A stretch of DNA of 40,079 nt from Pseudomonadota bacterium. GTDB taxonomy: Bacteria > Pseudomonadota > Alphaproteobacteria > Acetobacterales > Acetobacteraceae. Shown here in pieces: positions 1-7,625 of this stretch (position 1 is the stretch's first letter; each line of letters begins with the position of its first letter). The stretch covers positions 1-40,079 of the forward strand of contig JAFEFJ010000007.1 of the NCBI GenBank assembly GCA_018240635.1. The letters run 5' to 3'. Below the pieces are notes generated by a model. The model had not been told where the DNA came from and did no database searches. It was given only the letters and a program-made list of their open reading frames with translations. A program made the translations under genes and the position numbers.

Positions 1-909
1 GTACTTGATCGCCTCGCCCTCGGTCTCGGCCAGGCCGCCGAAGCGACCGACATCGAGATACACCCAGCGCACCGGATCGTCGCGGTCGCGGCGGCTGACC
101 AGCACCACCTCGGACGACACCACGCCCGCGTCGCCGACGATGAAGCGGCCCGGCTCGATCAGCATCTCGGGCAGCGCGTTGCCGAAGCACTTCGTCATCG
201 CGCCCATGATCGCGTCGCCGAAACGGTCGATCTCGGGCACCTCGTCGCGGTAGCGCACCGGGAAACCGCCGCCCAGGTTCACCATGCGGACGTTGACGCC
301 GGCTTCCTTCAGGTCGGTGAACAGCATGCCCACGCGGCCGATCGCGGCCTCGTAGCTCGCGGTATCGGTCTGCTGGCTGCCGACATGGAAGGACAGGCCA
401 TAGGGGTCGAGGCCCATCTCGCCCGCCGCCACCATCAGCTCGCGCGCCAGTTCGACCGTGGTGCCGAACTTGCGCGACAGCGGCCAGTCGGCGCCGGCAT
501 TGGCGACCATGATGCGGCAATAGACGCGCGAACCGGGCGCGTCCTCGGCGAGCTTGCGCAGCTCCTCGGCGGAGTCGAAGGCGAACAGGCGCACGCCGGC
601 GGCATAGGCGCGGCGGATCGCGGACGCCTTCTTGATCGTGTTGCCGTAGCTGATCGCCTCCGGCCGCGCGCCGGCGGCCAGGCACGCCTCGATCTCCTCG
701 AACGAGGCGGCGTCGAAGCTGCTGGAAAGGCCGACAAGCCGCTCCAGGATCGGCGCGGCGGGATTCGCCTTCACGGCGTAGTAGATGCGCGCCAGCGGCA
801 GCGCGCGCGACAGGGCGCGGAAGTTTTCTTCCACACGGTCCACATCGAGCACCAGGCACGGCGTCGCCGGCTGGCGGTCGGCAAGGAATCGGGCGATTTT
901 CGGGGTCAT
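1..909 (-). CDS. Ornithine decarboxylase (PLP fold type III), C-terminus beyond window
   Basis: Decarboxylates ornithine to putrescine, the entry to polyamine synthesis, in the cytoplasm; it belongs to the eukaryote-like fold III ornithine/diaminopimelate/arginine decarboxylase superfamily. The ATG at 909 opens a protein beginning MTPKIARFLADRQ. The PLP-binding lysine is K47 in YYAVKANP; further on are the HVGSQ histidine motif, the glycine-rich GGGFP phosphate loop and EPGR. 303 codons are present; the C-terminal barrel with the catalytic cysteine lies beyond position 1, so the gene is partial here. A GGGAGG ribosome site precedes the ATG. The KANP, HVGSQ and EPGR motifs fit ornithine decarboxylase better than LysA, but the substrate cannot be proved without the missing end. 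Confidence 0.9.
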   Translation of the reverse strand, partial: MTPKIARFLADRQPATPCLVLDVDRVEENFRALSRALPLARIYYAVKANPAAPILERLVGLSSSFDAASFEEIEACLAAGARPEAISYGNTIKKASAIRRAYAAGVRLFAFDSAEELRKLAEDAPGSRVYCRIMVANAGADWPLSRKFGTTVELARELMVAAGEMGLDPYGLSFHVGSQQTDTASYEAAIGRVGMLFTDLKEAGVNVRMVNLGGGFPVRYRDEVPEIDRFGDAIMGAMTKCFGNALPEMLIEPGRFIVGDAGVVSSEVVLVSRRDRDDPVRWVYLDVGRFGGLAETEGEAIKY

Positions 910-932
910 CGCACCGCGCCTCCCTCTCAAAG

Positions 933-958
933 CGTCCGCCTGAACAAGGCTGCGGACG
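933..958 (-). promoter_or_regulatory. Stem-loop in the leader of the ornithine decarboxylase gene
   Basis: CGTCCGC (933-939) and GCGGACG (952-958) form a perfect 7-bp stem with a 12-base loop, ending 24 bases before the start codon and just upstream of the ribosome site. A structured leader (the speF motif) is known before ornithine decarboxylase genes of alphaproteobacteria; whether this is part of one cannot be judged by eye. Confidence 0.35.
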
Positions 959-1200
959 GTGTTGACGAAACGGTCGAACGAACCAGCGACCTAAGCGAGT
1001 TGCCAGAACGCTTGACGTCGTTGCGTAACCACGAGGGCCAGAGGCACGTGCGTTGCTGCGTGGGGTCGCACATAGGCCCCCCCGCCCCCCCCTGCAAGCG
1101 GAAATCGCGCGACGCGGGGGGCGTGGCCTGCCGGCGGGGCCGATGCACGCGCATGCGTCCGGCACCCGGAACGCCCTGCGCGGCGCAGAAAACTGTCTTG

Positions 1201-1220
1201 GATGTGACACCGTTCACATC
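1201..1220. promoter_or_regulatory. CRP/FNR-superfamily operator, perfect TGTGA-N6-TCACA palindrome
   Basis: The 20 bases contain perfect 7-base arms GATGTGA and TCACATC around CACCGT, matching the classical CRP half-sites on both sides. The centre is 70 bases before the 62-residue gene at 1281 and about 300 bases before the divergent decarboxylase, so it could serve either or both. Identity of the regulator is inferred from the motif only. Confidence 0.6.
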
Positions 1221-1223
1221 GGA

Positions 1224-1238
1224 ACATGGCTCCCATGT
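1224..1238. promoter_or_regulatory. Short inverted repeat next to the CRP-type site
   Basis: ACATGG (1224-1229), 3-base spacer, CCATGT (1233-1238): a perfect 6-base inverted repeat three bases after the CRP-type palindrome. It may be a second operator half or a transcript hairpin near the start of transcription. No family is recognised. Confidence 0.3.
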
Positions 1239-1280
1239 GTTGACCTCCTGGCTGAGGACAACGCCAGAGGGAGCCACGCC

Positions 1281-1469
1281 ATGACGACGCTGACCGCCCT
1301 GAAGCTGGAACGCGAACTGCAGATCGCCCGGGCCGCCCAGGCGAACCCGCCCCGCCTCAGCCTGCAATGGCGCATCTGCCCGGTCTCGGGCCGTCCCGCC
1401 GCCACCTGGGTCGCCGAACCGCCCGCCTGCGCGCTGGAGCACGCCCTGGCAACAGCCGCCCTGGCCTGA
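1281..1469 (+). CDS. Hypothetical 62-residue protein
   Basis: No known family recognised. The ATG at 1281 follows a strong GAGGGAG ribosome site, and nearly every codon ends in G or C, which supports real coding. The product starts MTTLTALKLERELQIARAAQ, likely a short amphipathic helix, then has a segment with WRICPVSGRPAATW, containing one cysteine and two tryptophans. It has no signal peptide or membrane helix, so it is probably cytoplasmic. It lies downstream of a CRP-type operator and 80 bases before the dehydrogenase at 1550 on the same strand. Function unknown. Confidence 0.6.
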   Translation: MTTLTALKLERELQIARAAQANPPRLSLQWRICPVSGRPAATWVAEPPACALEHALATAALA

Positions 1470-1549
1470 TCCGCCTCGCCTGCCCGCCGCCAGTTCACGG
1501 CGGCGGAGACCCCGTCTAGCCTCGGCGCGGTTCGCCATGGAGGACCGCG

Positions 1550-2443
1550 TTGACCATCACCTCGCTCCGCCCGATCGGCACGATCGGCTTCATCGGCCTC
1601 GGCGTGATGGGGGAGCCGATGTGCGGCCACCTCGCCCGGCGCGGCGGCGTGCCCGTCCTGGCCCATGACCGCCGCCCCGAGCCGCTCGGCCGGCTGGCCG
1701 AAGCCGGCGTCACCGCATCCGATCCCGGCACCATCGCCCGGCGCTGCGACCTGATCCTGCTGTCGCTGCCCGACGGCGCCGCGGTGGACAGCGTGCTGAC
1801 GCAGCTCGAACCGGAATTGCGCCCCGGGCAATGCGTGATCGACACCTCGACCTCGCCGGTCGCGATGACCCGCGCCATCGGCGCACGGCTGGCCGGGCGC
1901 GGCGTCGCCTTCGCCGATGCCCCCATCGCGCGGACGCGGGAAGCGGCGGCGCGCGGCGAGCTCAGCATCATGGTGGGCGCCGATCCGGCGGTGTTCGCGC
2001 ACATCGAGCCGGTGCTGCGCACGATGGGCACCGACGTGACGCATTGCGGCCCGGTCGGCAGCGGGCAGGTGGTGAAGATCCTGAACAACATGCTGCTGTT
2101 CCAGAACGTCGCCGCGCTGGCCGAGGCCATCGCCATCGGGCGGCGCAACGGCGTCGCGCCCGAGGTGCTGCTGCCGACGGTCGCGAAGGGCTCGGGCGAC
2201 AGCTTCGCGCTGCGCAACCACGGCATGAAGGCGATGGTGCCGAAGGAATTTCCGCTGCGCGCCTTCTCGACCCGCTACGCGATGAAGGACCTGTCCTACG
2301 CGCTGGAAATGGCCCAGGCGGCCGGCCTCGCGGTGCCCGGGGCGGAGCTGACGATGGCCCGCCTGCGCGAGAGCGAGCGCCAGGGCCACGGCGATGAATA
2401 CTTCCCCGCGATGCTGCGGGTGATCGACCCCGAACCGTCCTGA
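1550..2443 (+). CDS. NAD(P)-dependent beta-hydroxyacid dehydrogenase (3-hydroxyisobutyrate dehydrogenase family)
   Basis: Oxidises a beta-hydroxyacid, or reduces the semialdehyde, with NAD(P) in the cytoplasm. The 297-residue length is typical. The Rossmann motif GFIGLGVMG lies near residues 12-20, and the family's catalytic lysine is in GSGQVVKILNN near residue 171. The start is the TTG at 1550, chosen because GGAGG lies six bases before it; the nearby ATG at 1537 is out of frame. The substrate loop, usually DAPVSGG, reads DAPIART here, so the substrate is probably not 3-hydroxyisobutyrate itself and no gene symbol is given. It is convergent with the lipoprotein gene at 2471, with a hairpin between them. 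Confidence 0.85.
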   Translation: MTITSLRPIGTIGFIGLGVMGEPMCGHLARRGGVPVLAHDRRPEPLGRLAEAGVTASDPGTIARRCDLILLSLPDGAAVDSVLTQLEPELRPGQCVIDTSTSPVAMTRAIGARLAGRGVAFADAPIARTREAAARGELSIMVGADPAVFAHIEPVLRTMGTDVTHCGPVGSGQVVKILNNMLLFQNVAALAEAIAIGRRNGVAPEVLLPTVAKGSGDSFALRNHGMKAMVPKEFPLRAFSTRYAMKDLSYALEMAQAAGLAVPGAELTMARLRESERQGHGDEYFPAMLRVIDPEPS

Positions 2444-2449
2444 GGCGCT

Positions 2450-2467
2450 GCGCCGGAAACCCGGCGC
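2450..2467. terminator. Bidirectional hairpin between convergent genes
   Basis: GCGCCGG (2450-2456), loop AAAC, CCGGCGC (2461-2467): a perfect 7-bp G+C stem in the 27-base gap between two convergent genes. There is no clear T-run, so termination efficiency is uncertain. Confidence 0.5.
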
Positions 2468-2470
2468 GGA

Positions 2471-3079
2471 TCAGCTCGCGGGATGCGCGCCCGCGTCGGC
2501 GGTGGCGGGAGAATCGAGCGGCGCGGCGTTGTCCGGCGCCGGGCCGGCGGGCGGCATCACGCTGATCGTGACGGTCGCGCCGGAGACCGGCGCACCGGCG
2601 GGCGGCGGGGGCGCGGGGCCGAGCAGCGACGGGCTCTGCGGCGCGGTCATCGCCTGGGCGGTGACGGCAGCGGGGTCGGGCGCGACCATCCCGCCCAGGC
2701 CGTGATCGGCGAAGAAGCGCTCCATCGCGCGGGCGCGCGGGCCCTGCAGCGTGGCGGGCGTGTCGGGCCCTGCCGCCATCGCCACCTGCTGCCACGACGG
2801 ATCGAGCAGCGCCTGCACGACGCCGGTCATGACGCTGCGGCCGCCAGCGGTCAGGGCCACGCCGTCGGGGCCGAACAGCGCGCTGTCCTGGATGGTGACG
2901 CGGGCGCCGGAGGGCAGCCGCTCCACCGACACGCGGCCCGCCTCGGCATCGGCCGACAGCCGGGCCTGGAGCCGGTCGCCCAGATTCTGCGTCGCGGCCG
3001 CCTGATCGTTGGAGGCGCAGGCCGCCATCAGCAGCGGCGAGCCGAGCAGCAGCGAAAGCCCCAGGCGCCGGAAATCCAT
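2471..3079 (-). CDS. Lipoprotein with degenerate OmpA-like domain
   Basis: A 202-residue predicted lipoprotein. The ATG at 3079 gives MDFRRLGLSLLLGSPLLMAAC, a signal peptide with lipobox LMAAC (Cys21); longer forms would bury this signal. Residues about 50-125 (VTIQDSALFG, LTAGGRSVMTGVVQALL, GPRARAMERFFADHGL) follow the layout of an OmpA/MotB C-terminal domain, but the peptidoglycan-binding TDxxG and NxxLSxxRA signatures are not recognisable. A proline/alanine-rich tail of about 60 residues follows. It probably sits in the outer or inner membrane facing the periplasm. An AAGGTGG ribosome site precedes the ATG. The OmpA relation is an inference from spacing and hydrophobic pattern. Confidence 0.65.
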   Translation of the reverse strand: MDFRRLGLSLLLGSPLLMAACASNDQAAATQNLGDRLQARLSADAEAGRVSVERLPSGARVTIQDSALFGPDGVALTAGGRSVMTGVVQALLDPSWQQVAMAAGPDTPATLQGPRARAMERFFADHGLGGMVAPDPAAVTAQAMTAPQSPSLLGPAPPPPAGAPVSGATVTISVMPPAGPAPDNAAPLDSPATADAGAHPAS

Positions 3080-3186
3080 CGCGCGAACCACCTTTCCGTC
3101 CGGCCGCGCCCCGTCCCGCGGGCTGCGCGGCAGCGTTCGTGATGTACCAGCTTGCGGCCGGGCGCGGAAGAACCATCGTGCGCCGG

Positions 3187-3215
3187 TTGACATAGCTTCG
3201 CGCGCCACGCTTGAA
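3187..3215 (+). promoter_or_regulatory. Possible promoter of the Nramp-type transporter gene
   Basis: A perfect -35 hexamer TTGACA (3187-3192) is followed at 17 bases by CTTGAA (3210-3215), a poor -10. If used, transcription would start near 3222, which excludes the TTG at 3211 as translation start and favours the TTG at 3268. Confidence 0.3.
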
Positions 3216-3267
3216 GGGCGAGTTAAGTTGCGAGCGGTTTGCAGCTCTCCGGCCCGGTCCACGTCGC

Positions 3268-4539
3268 TTGCCCAGCACCTCCACCGATCCGACAACGCCC
3301 AGCGCCCCGCCGAACCTGCGAACGCGCCGCCGCTTGCCGTTCCTCGCAGTGTTCGGCCCCGGCATCGTTGTCATGCTCGCCGACACCGACGTGGGCAGCA
3401 TCGTCACCGCCGCGCAGAGCGGCGTGCAATGGGGCTACCGGCTGCTGCTGCTCCAGGTCGTGCTCATGCCGATCCTGTACATCGTGCAGGAGCTGACGGT
3501 GCGGCTCGGCATCTTCACCGGCCGCGGACATGGCGAGCTGATCCGCGATGCGTTCGGGCAGCGCTGGGCGTGGATTTCCGCCGCCGGCCTCGGCGTGGCG
3601 ACGCTGGGTGCGCTGCTGACCGAGTTCTCGGGCGTCGCCGGCGTGGGGGAGCTGTATGGCGTGCCGCGCCTGGTCACCCTGCCGATGGCCGCCGTCGCGC
3701 TGCTGGCCATCGTCGCCACCGGCTCGTACCGGCGCGTGGAGCGTGCGGCGATCGCGATCGGGCTGTTCGAGCTGGCGTTCTTCGGCGTCGCCTGGGCGGC
3801 GCGGCCCGATCCATCGGTGATGCTGCGCGACGCGCTCTCGATCCCGATCCGCGATCCCGCCTACCTGTATCTGGTGGCGGCGAATATCGGCGCGGTGGTG
3901 ATGCCGTGGATGGTGTTCTACCAGCAATCCGCCATCGCGGATAAACGGCTCGGGCCGGAGCACTACACCGCCGCGCGCTGGGACACCGCCATCGGCTCGG
4001 TGGTGACGCAGCTCGTGATGGCCGCGGTCCTGGTCGCCGCCGCCGCGACGATCGCGCCGCACGCCCCCGATGCCTCCCTGAGCACGGTCGGCGACATGAG
4101 CAAGGCGCTGACGCCCTTCCTGGGACCGGAAATGGGGCGGCTGGTGTTCAGCCTGGGCGTGCTGGGCGCGGCGCTGGTCGCCGCCATCGTTTCGTCGCTG
4201 GCGCTCGCCTGGGGTCTCGGCGAGGTCACCGGCTATCGCCGGTCGCTGGAGTACCATCCTCTGGAGGCGCGCTGGTTCTACGGCGTCTATCTCGTCTGCG
4301 TCGTCGGCGGCGCCGGGGCGGTCGCGCTGTCGCCGGACCTCGTGTCGCTCAATGTCGGCGTGCAGGTGATGAACGCGCTGCTGCTGCCGCTCGTGCTGGG
4401 CTTCCTGATCCGGCTGGCGATGGTTGCCTTGCCGCCGCAGCGGCGGCTGTGCGGGACGTATCTCTGGGTGGTGGTCGCGGTGTCCGCGGTCACCTGCGCG
4501 CTCGGCGTGTTCGGCGGCATCGCCGGAGCGTTTCAGTAA
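3268..4539 (+). CDS. Nramp-family divalent metal transporter, non-canonical metal-site subgroup
   Basis: An inner membrane protein of the Nramp (SLC11) fold, with about eleven hydrophobic segments; canonical members import Mn2+ or Fe2+ with protons. In the first helix the metal-binding DPGN motif is replaced by D39-T-D-V-G, and in the sixth helix the usual MPH is M212-P-W. These are key ligand positions, so the transported ion is uncertain. The fold assignment rests on GPGIVVMLADTDVGS, LLTEFSGVAG and the VVMPWMVFYQQSA helix. The start is uncertain: TTG at 3268 gives 423 residues; TTG at 3211 gives 442. Neither has a clear ribosome site; the -35 element at 3187 favours 3268. The gene ends 4 bases from the convergent CHAT gene. 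Confidence 0.8.
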   Translation: MPSTSTDPTTPSAPPNLRTRRRLPFLAVFGPGIVVMLADTDVGSIVTAAQSGVQWGYRLLLLQVVLMPILYIVQELTVRLGIFTGRGHGELIRDAFGQRWAWISAAGLGVATLGALLTEFSGVAGVGELYGVPRLVTLPMAAVALLAIVATGSYRRVERAAIAIGLFELAFFGVAWAARPDPSVMLRDALSIPIRDPAYLYLVAANIGAVVMPWMVFYQQSAIADKRLGPEHYTAARWDTAIGSVVTQLVMAAVLVAAAATIAPHAPDASLSTVGDMSKALTPFLGPEMGRLVFSLGVLGAALVAAIVSSLALAWGLGEVTGYRRSLEYHPLEARWFYGVYLVCVVGGAGAVALSPDLVSLNVGVQVMNALLLPLVLGFLIRLAMVALPPQRRLCGTYLWVVVAVSAVTCALGVFGGIAGAFQ

Positions 4540-4543
4540 CCGT

Positions 4544-7500
4544 CTACAGCCGCGTCCGCGGCGCGGCCGCCATCCGGTCCGCCCCCGCCGCGCCGCGGCC
4601 GCCGATCAGCGCCAGCACCGCCCAGTAGAACGGGTGCGCCTGCGCCGCCTGCGCGCCCTGCGCCTCGTCCAGCATCCGCCGCTGCGCCGAGGCGAGCGCC
4701 ATCGCAGGCCCCGCCGCGGGGTTGTCGCGGAGGCCTGCCAGGAACAGCGCCGTGAGATAGGTCGTGTAGGCGTCGTTCGCGTCCCAGTGCGTCACCAGCA
4801 GCGAGCGCGCGCCCGCGAAGAAGAAGCTGCGCGCAAGGCCCGACAGGCTTTCGCCCGCGCCCGCCACGGTGGAGCCGCCCGCGCCGCCGGTGTTGCAGGC
4901 GGCCAGGATCACCAGCTCGGCGTTCAGGCTCATCTGCGCCACCTGCGACGCGGTCAGCAGCCCGCCGCTCGCATCCTTCGCGCCCGGCGGGGTGGAGGTG
5001 AGGATCGCGGGCTCCGCCTGGCAGCGCAGCTCGCCCGGCAGCACCGCATGGGTGGCGAAATGCAGCACGCGGAAATCCTTCAGGTTCGCGGTCTGCACCG
5101 CCTTGGCGGTGAAGGCGGGGCCGAACAGCTCGTCGTTCCCCTCGCCGCCCAGCAGCTTGCGCGCCACCTCCAGCTCGCGCTGCGCCCCGGGCAGCAGCGA
5201 TGCTTCGGCAAGCTCGCGCGCGCTCTGCCCGCAGGTCTCTGGCGGGAAGGAGACGGAGGCCTGCTGAAGCGTCGGCGGATGGAAGCCGCCCATGCCGAAC
5301 CAGGGTTTCGGCGCCTGCGCGGTCTGCGCGGCCTTGCGCAGATTGACGAAGCTCGCGACCGAGGGAACGTGCGCGACCGCGAAGCGGCGGATCAGGAACG
5401 GCGCATGCGCAAGATCGCCCGCGGGCGCGGGGCCGGTCAGCAGTGCCGCGAAGGGCACGGACAGCAGGGTTCCGGCGGGCGCCACGGTGATCGCGTCGGC
5501 GTTCGCGAGCGCATCGGCCACCGGCCCCACCACGGCGGCATAGATCTGCTGCGCGGCGTCGGCGTCGAAGGGCGGCGGCGCATTGTCGGCGCCGGGCGTC
5601 ACGCTGGCGCGGAAGCGCGCCACCAGCGGATCGATGCGCGCCGCGCCGCCGGCGATCTTTCCCACCGCCATGCGGCCCTTGCGCAGCAGGAACACCCAGC
5701 CGTCGTCGGCATCCATCACCACCGCGAGCAGCGCCTCGTGCGCGCCAAGCTGCGCCCAGGCGTCCTGCGCCGAGACGGTCTCCTGCACCAGCGCCGCGAA
5801 GCCCGGCGCCGCGGCCTGCAACGCCTGGTCGGCGTCCTTCTGCTCGTCGCGCGCCTTGCGGATCTGATCGTCGAGCTCGCCGAGCGCGGCGCGCTGATCC
5901 TTCTCGGCGGCAAGCTCCGCGCGGCGGCGATAGAGCGTGTCGAGCCGGTCGGTCGTGGTGTCGCGCCGGCGGATCGCCTCGGCCACGCGCGGGTCGCGCG
6001 CGCCCTGCTCCAGCCGCGCCGTCGCCAGCGCGATCTGCCGGCTGGTGATGCTCCCCTGCGCGCGCTGCGCCATGGCGAACATCTCGATGTGCAGCGCATC
6101 GGCCTCGTCGGCATGGCTGGCCGCCTCGGCGGCCAGCACGTCCAGACAGGGCACGACGAGAGCGGCGTCGGCGCCCGCCTTCAGGGTTTGCAGCGTGGCC
6201 GCCGCGTCGCGGCACAGCGCCAATGCCGTGCGGGCATTGCCGCCGCGGTTCAGCTCGGCCGCCCGCAGCAACTCGGTCTTGGCCAGCGGCAGGCTCCCGG
6301 GGGCCGCGGCCGCGAACTTGTCCACCGCCAATCCGAGATCGGATGCGGCGTCCGCCGCCCGGCCCGTCGCCGCCGCCGCCATGCCCACGCTGCGGTAGTA
6401 GCGCGCGACGAGCCCGGCTTCCTGCCGGCCCTCGTAGAGCTGCCGGGCGCTGGCGAGCACGGCGTTCGCCTCCTCGGTGCGGCCGAGCGCGCGCAGCGCG
6501 ACCGCGCGGTAGCGCCGCGCCTCGATCAGGCCGAACAGCGCCTCGGCGTTGATCGTGTCCTGCGCGAGCGCCGCGTCCGTCACGCCTTCCGCCAGGCGCT
6601 CCACCCCGGTCCGGGCGCGCGACGGGCGGGGGGTGAGCGCATCGGGGGGCACGTTCGCCGCGAAGCCGCGCTCCGCCTTGTCGAGCAGCGCCAGCGCCTC
6701 GGCGGGGCGGTTGCGGTTGATACGATCGAGCGCCTCCAGATACGCGACCTGCGGCGCGGCGACCGGATCGAGCTGGTCGGGCGAGGCGGCGAGGCGATCC
6801 GCCTCGGCGAACAGCGGGTCGCTTTCGGCGTAGCGCCCCTGGTTGGAGATCTGCAGCGCAAGCCGCGCGGTGGGAACCGCGAGCGCGGTCTGCGCCGCGG
6901 CGGAGCCCGCGCCGCTGCCGATGACGCGCTGCTGCAGCGTGACGGCGGCGCGGTAGGCGGCCTCGGCGGCGGCGTAGTTGCCCTGCCGGTTCTCGCGCGC
7001 GCCGCGGTCCATCAGGCTGCGCACCTGCGCGATGGCGGCGACGCCCCCCGCATCGGCGCCGGCATCGAGCGCCCGCTCGGCGGCGCGCTTGGTGTTGACG
7101 TCGCTCGCCTGCGCCGTCTCCGCCGCCGGCGTGGCCGGCAGCTTGCCGGCGGCGACGCCGATGGCGCGCGGGATCACGCCCGCCGCCGGCCCCACCGCAT
7201 CGGCGACATACAGCGTGCCGTCGAGGCGGACGGCGACGACCGCCTGCGCGAAGCCGCCCTGCCTGCGGACGCAGGACAGCGTGGCGGCGGGACTGTCCAG
7301 CACCGTGGCGGGCGCGGGCGCGCCGCACTGGAAGCGCCGGTCGAAGGCGCTGCGCCAGACGCTGTCGGACAGGAACTGCACCGGGTCCGCCGCCTGCGCC
7401 TGCCGCAGCACGCGGCCCGCCGCGATCACGCCGGTGCCGCAATAGATGCGCCCGCCGCCCTGGTCGGGCTGCAGCGTGCAGGCTTCCTTCGCGGTGTTGG

Positions 7501-7624
7501 CCCCGATGTCGAGCGCCGCGCTCGCGCCCTTCACATCGGCATCGGGCGTGTAGGCCTCGGGCGGCGGCGCGGCGCAGCCGGACGCGCCGAGAACGAGCGC
7601 AAGCGCCCAGGCGGTGCGTCGCAT
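4544..7624 (-). CDS. CHAT-domain (caspase-like) TPR lipoprotein of a two-partner secretion operon
   Basis: A 1026-residue predicted lipoprotein: MRRTAWALALVLGASGC, lipobox with Cys17. Residues about 200-480 are alanine-rich helical repeats of TPR type (for example RQGNYAAAEAAYRAAV). A charged coiled-coil stretch (about 565-605) follows. A CHAT domain (about 690-1000) carries both caspase-type catalytic residues: His859 in VLHFATHAV and Cys910 in VILAACNTGG, followed by FFFAGARSLLVTHW. It should therefore be an active cysteine peptidase, anchored to a membrane on the periplasmic or outer side. The ATG at 7624 lies one base after the stop of tpsA, so the two are translationally linked. A role in processing or displaying the TpsA exoprotein is inference from the operon. 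The C-terminal RGAAGADRM tail is unassigned. Confidence 0.88.
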   Translation of the reverse strand: MRRTAWALALVLGASGCAAPPPEAYTPDADVKGASAALDIGANTAKEACTLQPDQGGGRIYCGTGVIAAGRVLRQAQAADPVQFLSDSVWRSAFDRRFQCGAPAPATVLDSPAATLSCVRRQGGFAQAVVAVRLDGTLYVADAVGPAAGVIPRAIGVAAGKLPATPAAETAQASDVNTKRAAERALDAGADAGGVAAIAQVRSLMDRGARENRQGNYAAAEAAYRAAVTLQQRVIGSGAGSAAAQTALAVPTARLALQISNQGRYAESDPLFAEADRLAASPDQLDPVAAPQVAYLEALDRINRNRPAEALALLDKAERGFAANVPPDALTPRPSRARTGVERLAEGVTDAALAQDTINAEALFGLIEARRYRAVALRALGRTEEANAVLASARQLYEGRQEAGLVARYYRSVGMAAAATGRAADAASDLGLAVDKFAAAAPGSLPLAKTELLRAAELNRGGNARTALALCRDAAATLQTLKAGADAALVVPCLDVLAAEAASHADEADALHIEMFAMAQRAQGSITSRQIALATARLEQGARDPRVAEAIRRRDTTTDRLDTLYRRRAELAAEKDQRAALGELDDQIRKARDEQKDADQALQAAAPGFAALVQETVSAQDAWAQLGAHEALLAVVMDADDGWVFLLRKGRMAVGKIAGGAARIDPLVARFRASVTPGADNAPPPFDADAAQQIYAAVVGPVADALANADAITVAPAGTLLSVPFAALLTGPAPAGDLAHAPFLIRRFAVAHVPSVASFVNLRKAAQTAQAPKPWFGMGGFHPPTLQQASVSFPPETCGQSARELAEASLLPGAQRELEVARKLLGGEGNDELFGPAFTAKAVQTANLKDFRVLHFATHAVLPGELRCQAEPAILTSTPPGAKDASGGLLTASQVAQMSLNAELVILAACNTGGAGGSTVAGAGESLSGLARSFFFAGARSLLVTHWDANDAYTTYLTALFLAGLRDNPAAGPAMALASAQRRMLDEAQGAQAAQAHPFYWAVLALIGGRGAAGADRMAAAPRTRL

Positions 7625-7625
7625 C

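Larger units (their letters stand above)
910..1280. other. Intergenic leader region between odc and the 62-residue gene
   Basis: 371 bases without a convincing gene. It holds, from the odc side, a stem-loop (933-958), a C7-G-C8 homopolymer tract (1077-1092), a perfect CRP-type palindrome (1201-1220) and a second short inverted repeat (1224-1238). Open frames across it on both strands are shadows of high GC and lack ribosome sites. Its length suggests a long structured 5' leader for the decarboxylase gene. Confidence 0.6.

Noticed and set aside
1239-1268. TTGACC near 1240 as the -35 of the 62-residue gene
   Set aside because: No acceptable -10 at the right distance, so not listed as a promoter.
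385-1284. A 299-codon plus-strand frame overlapping odc
   Set aside because: Antisense to a clear decarboxylase and lacking any motif or ribosome site.
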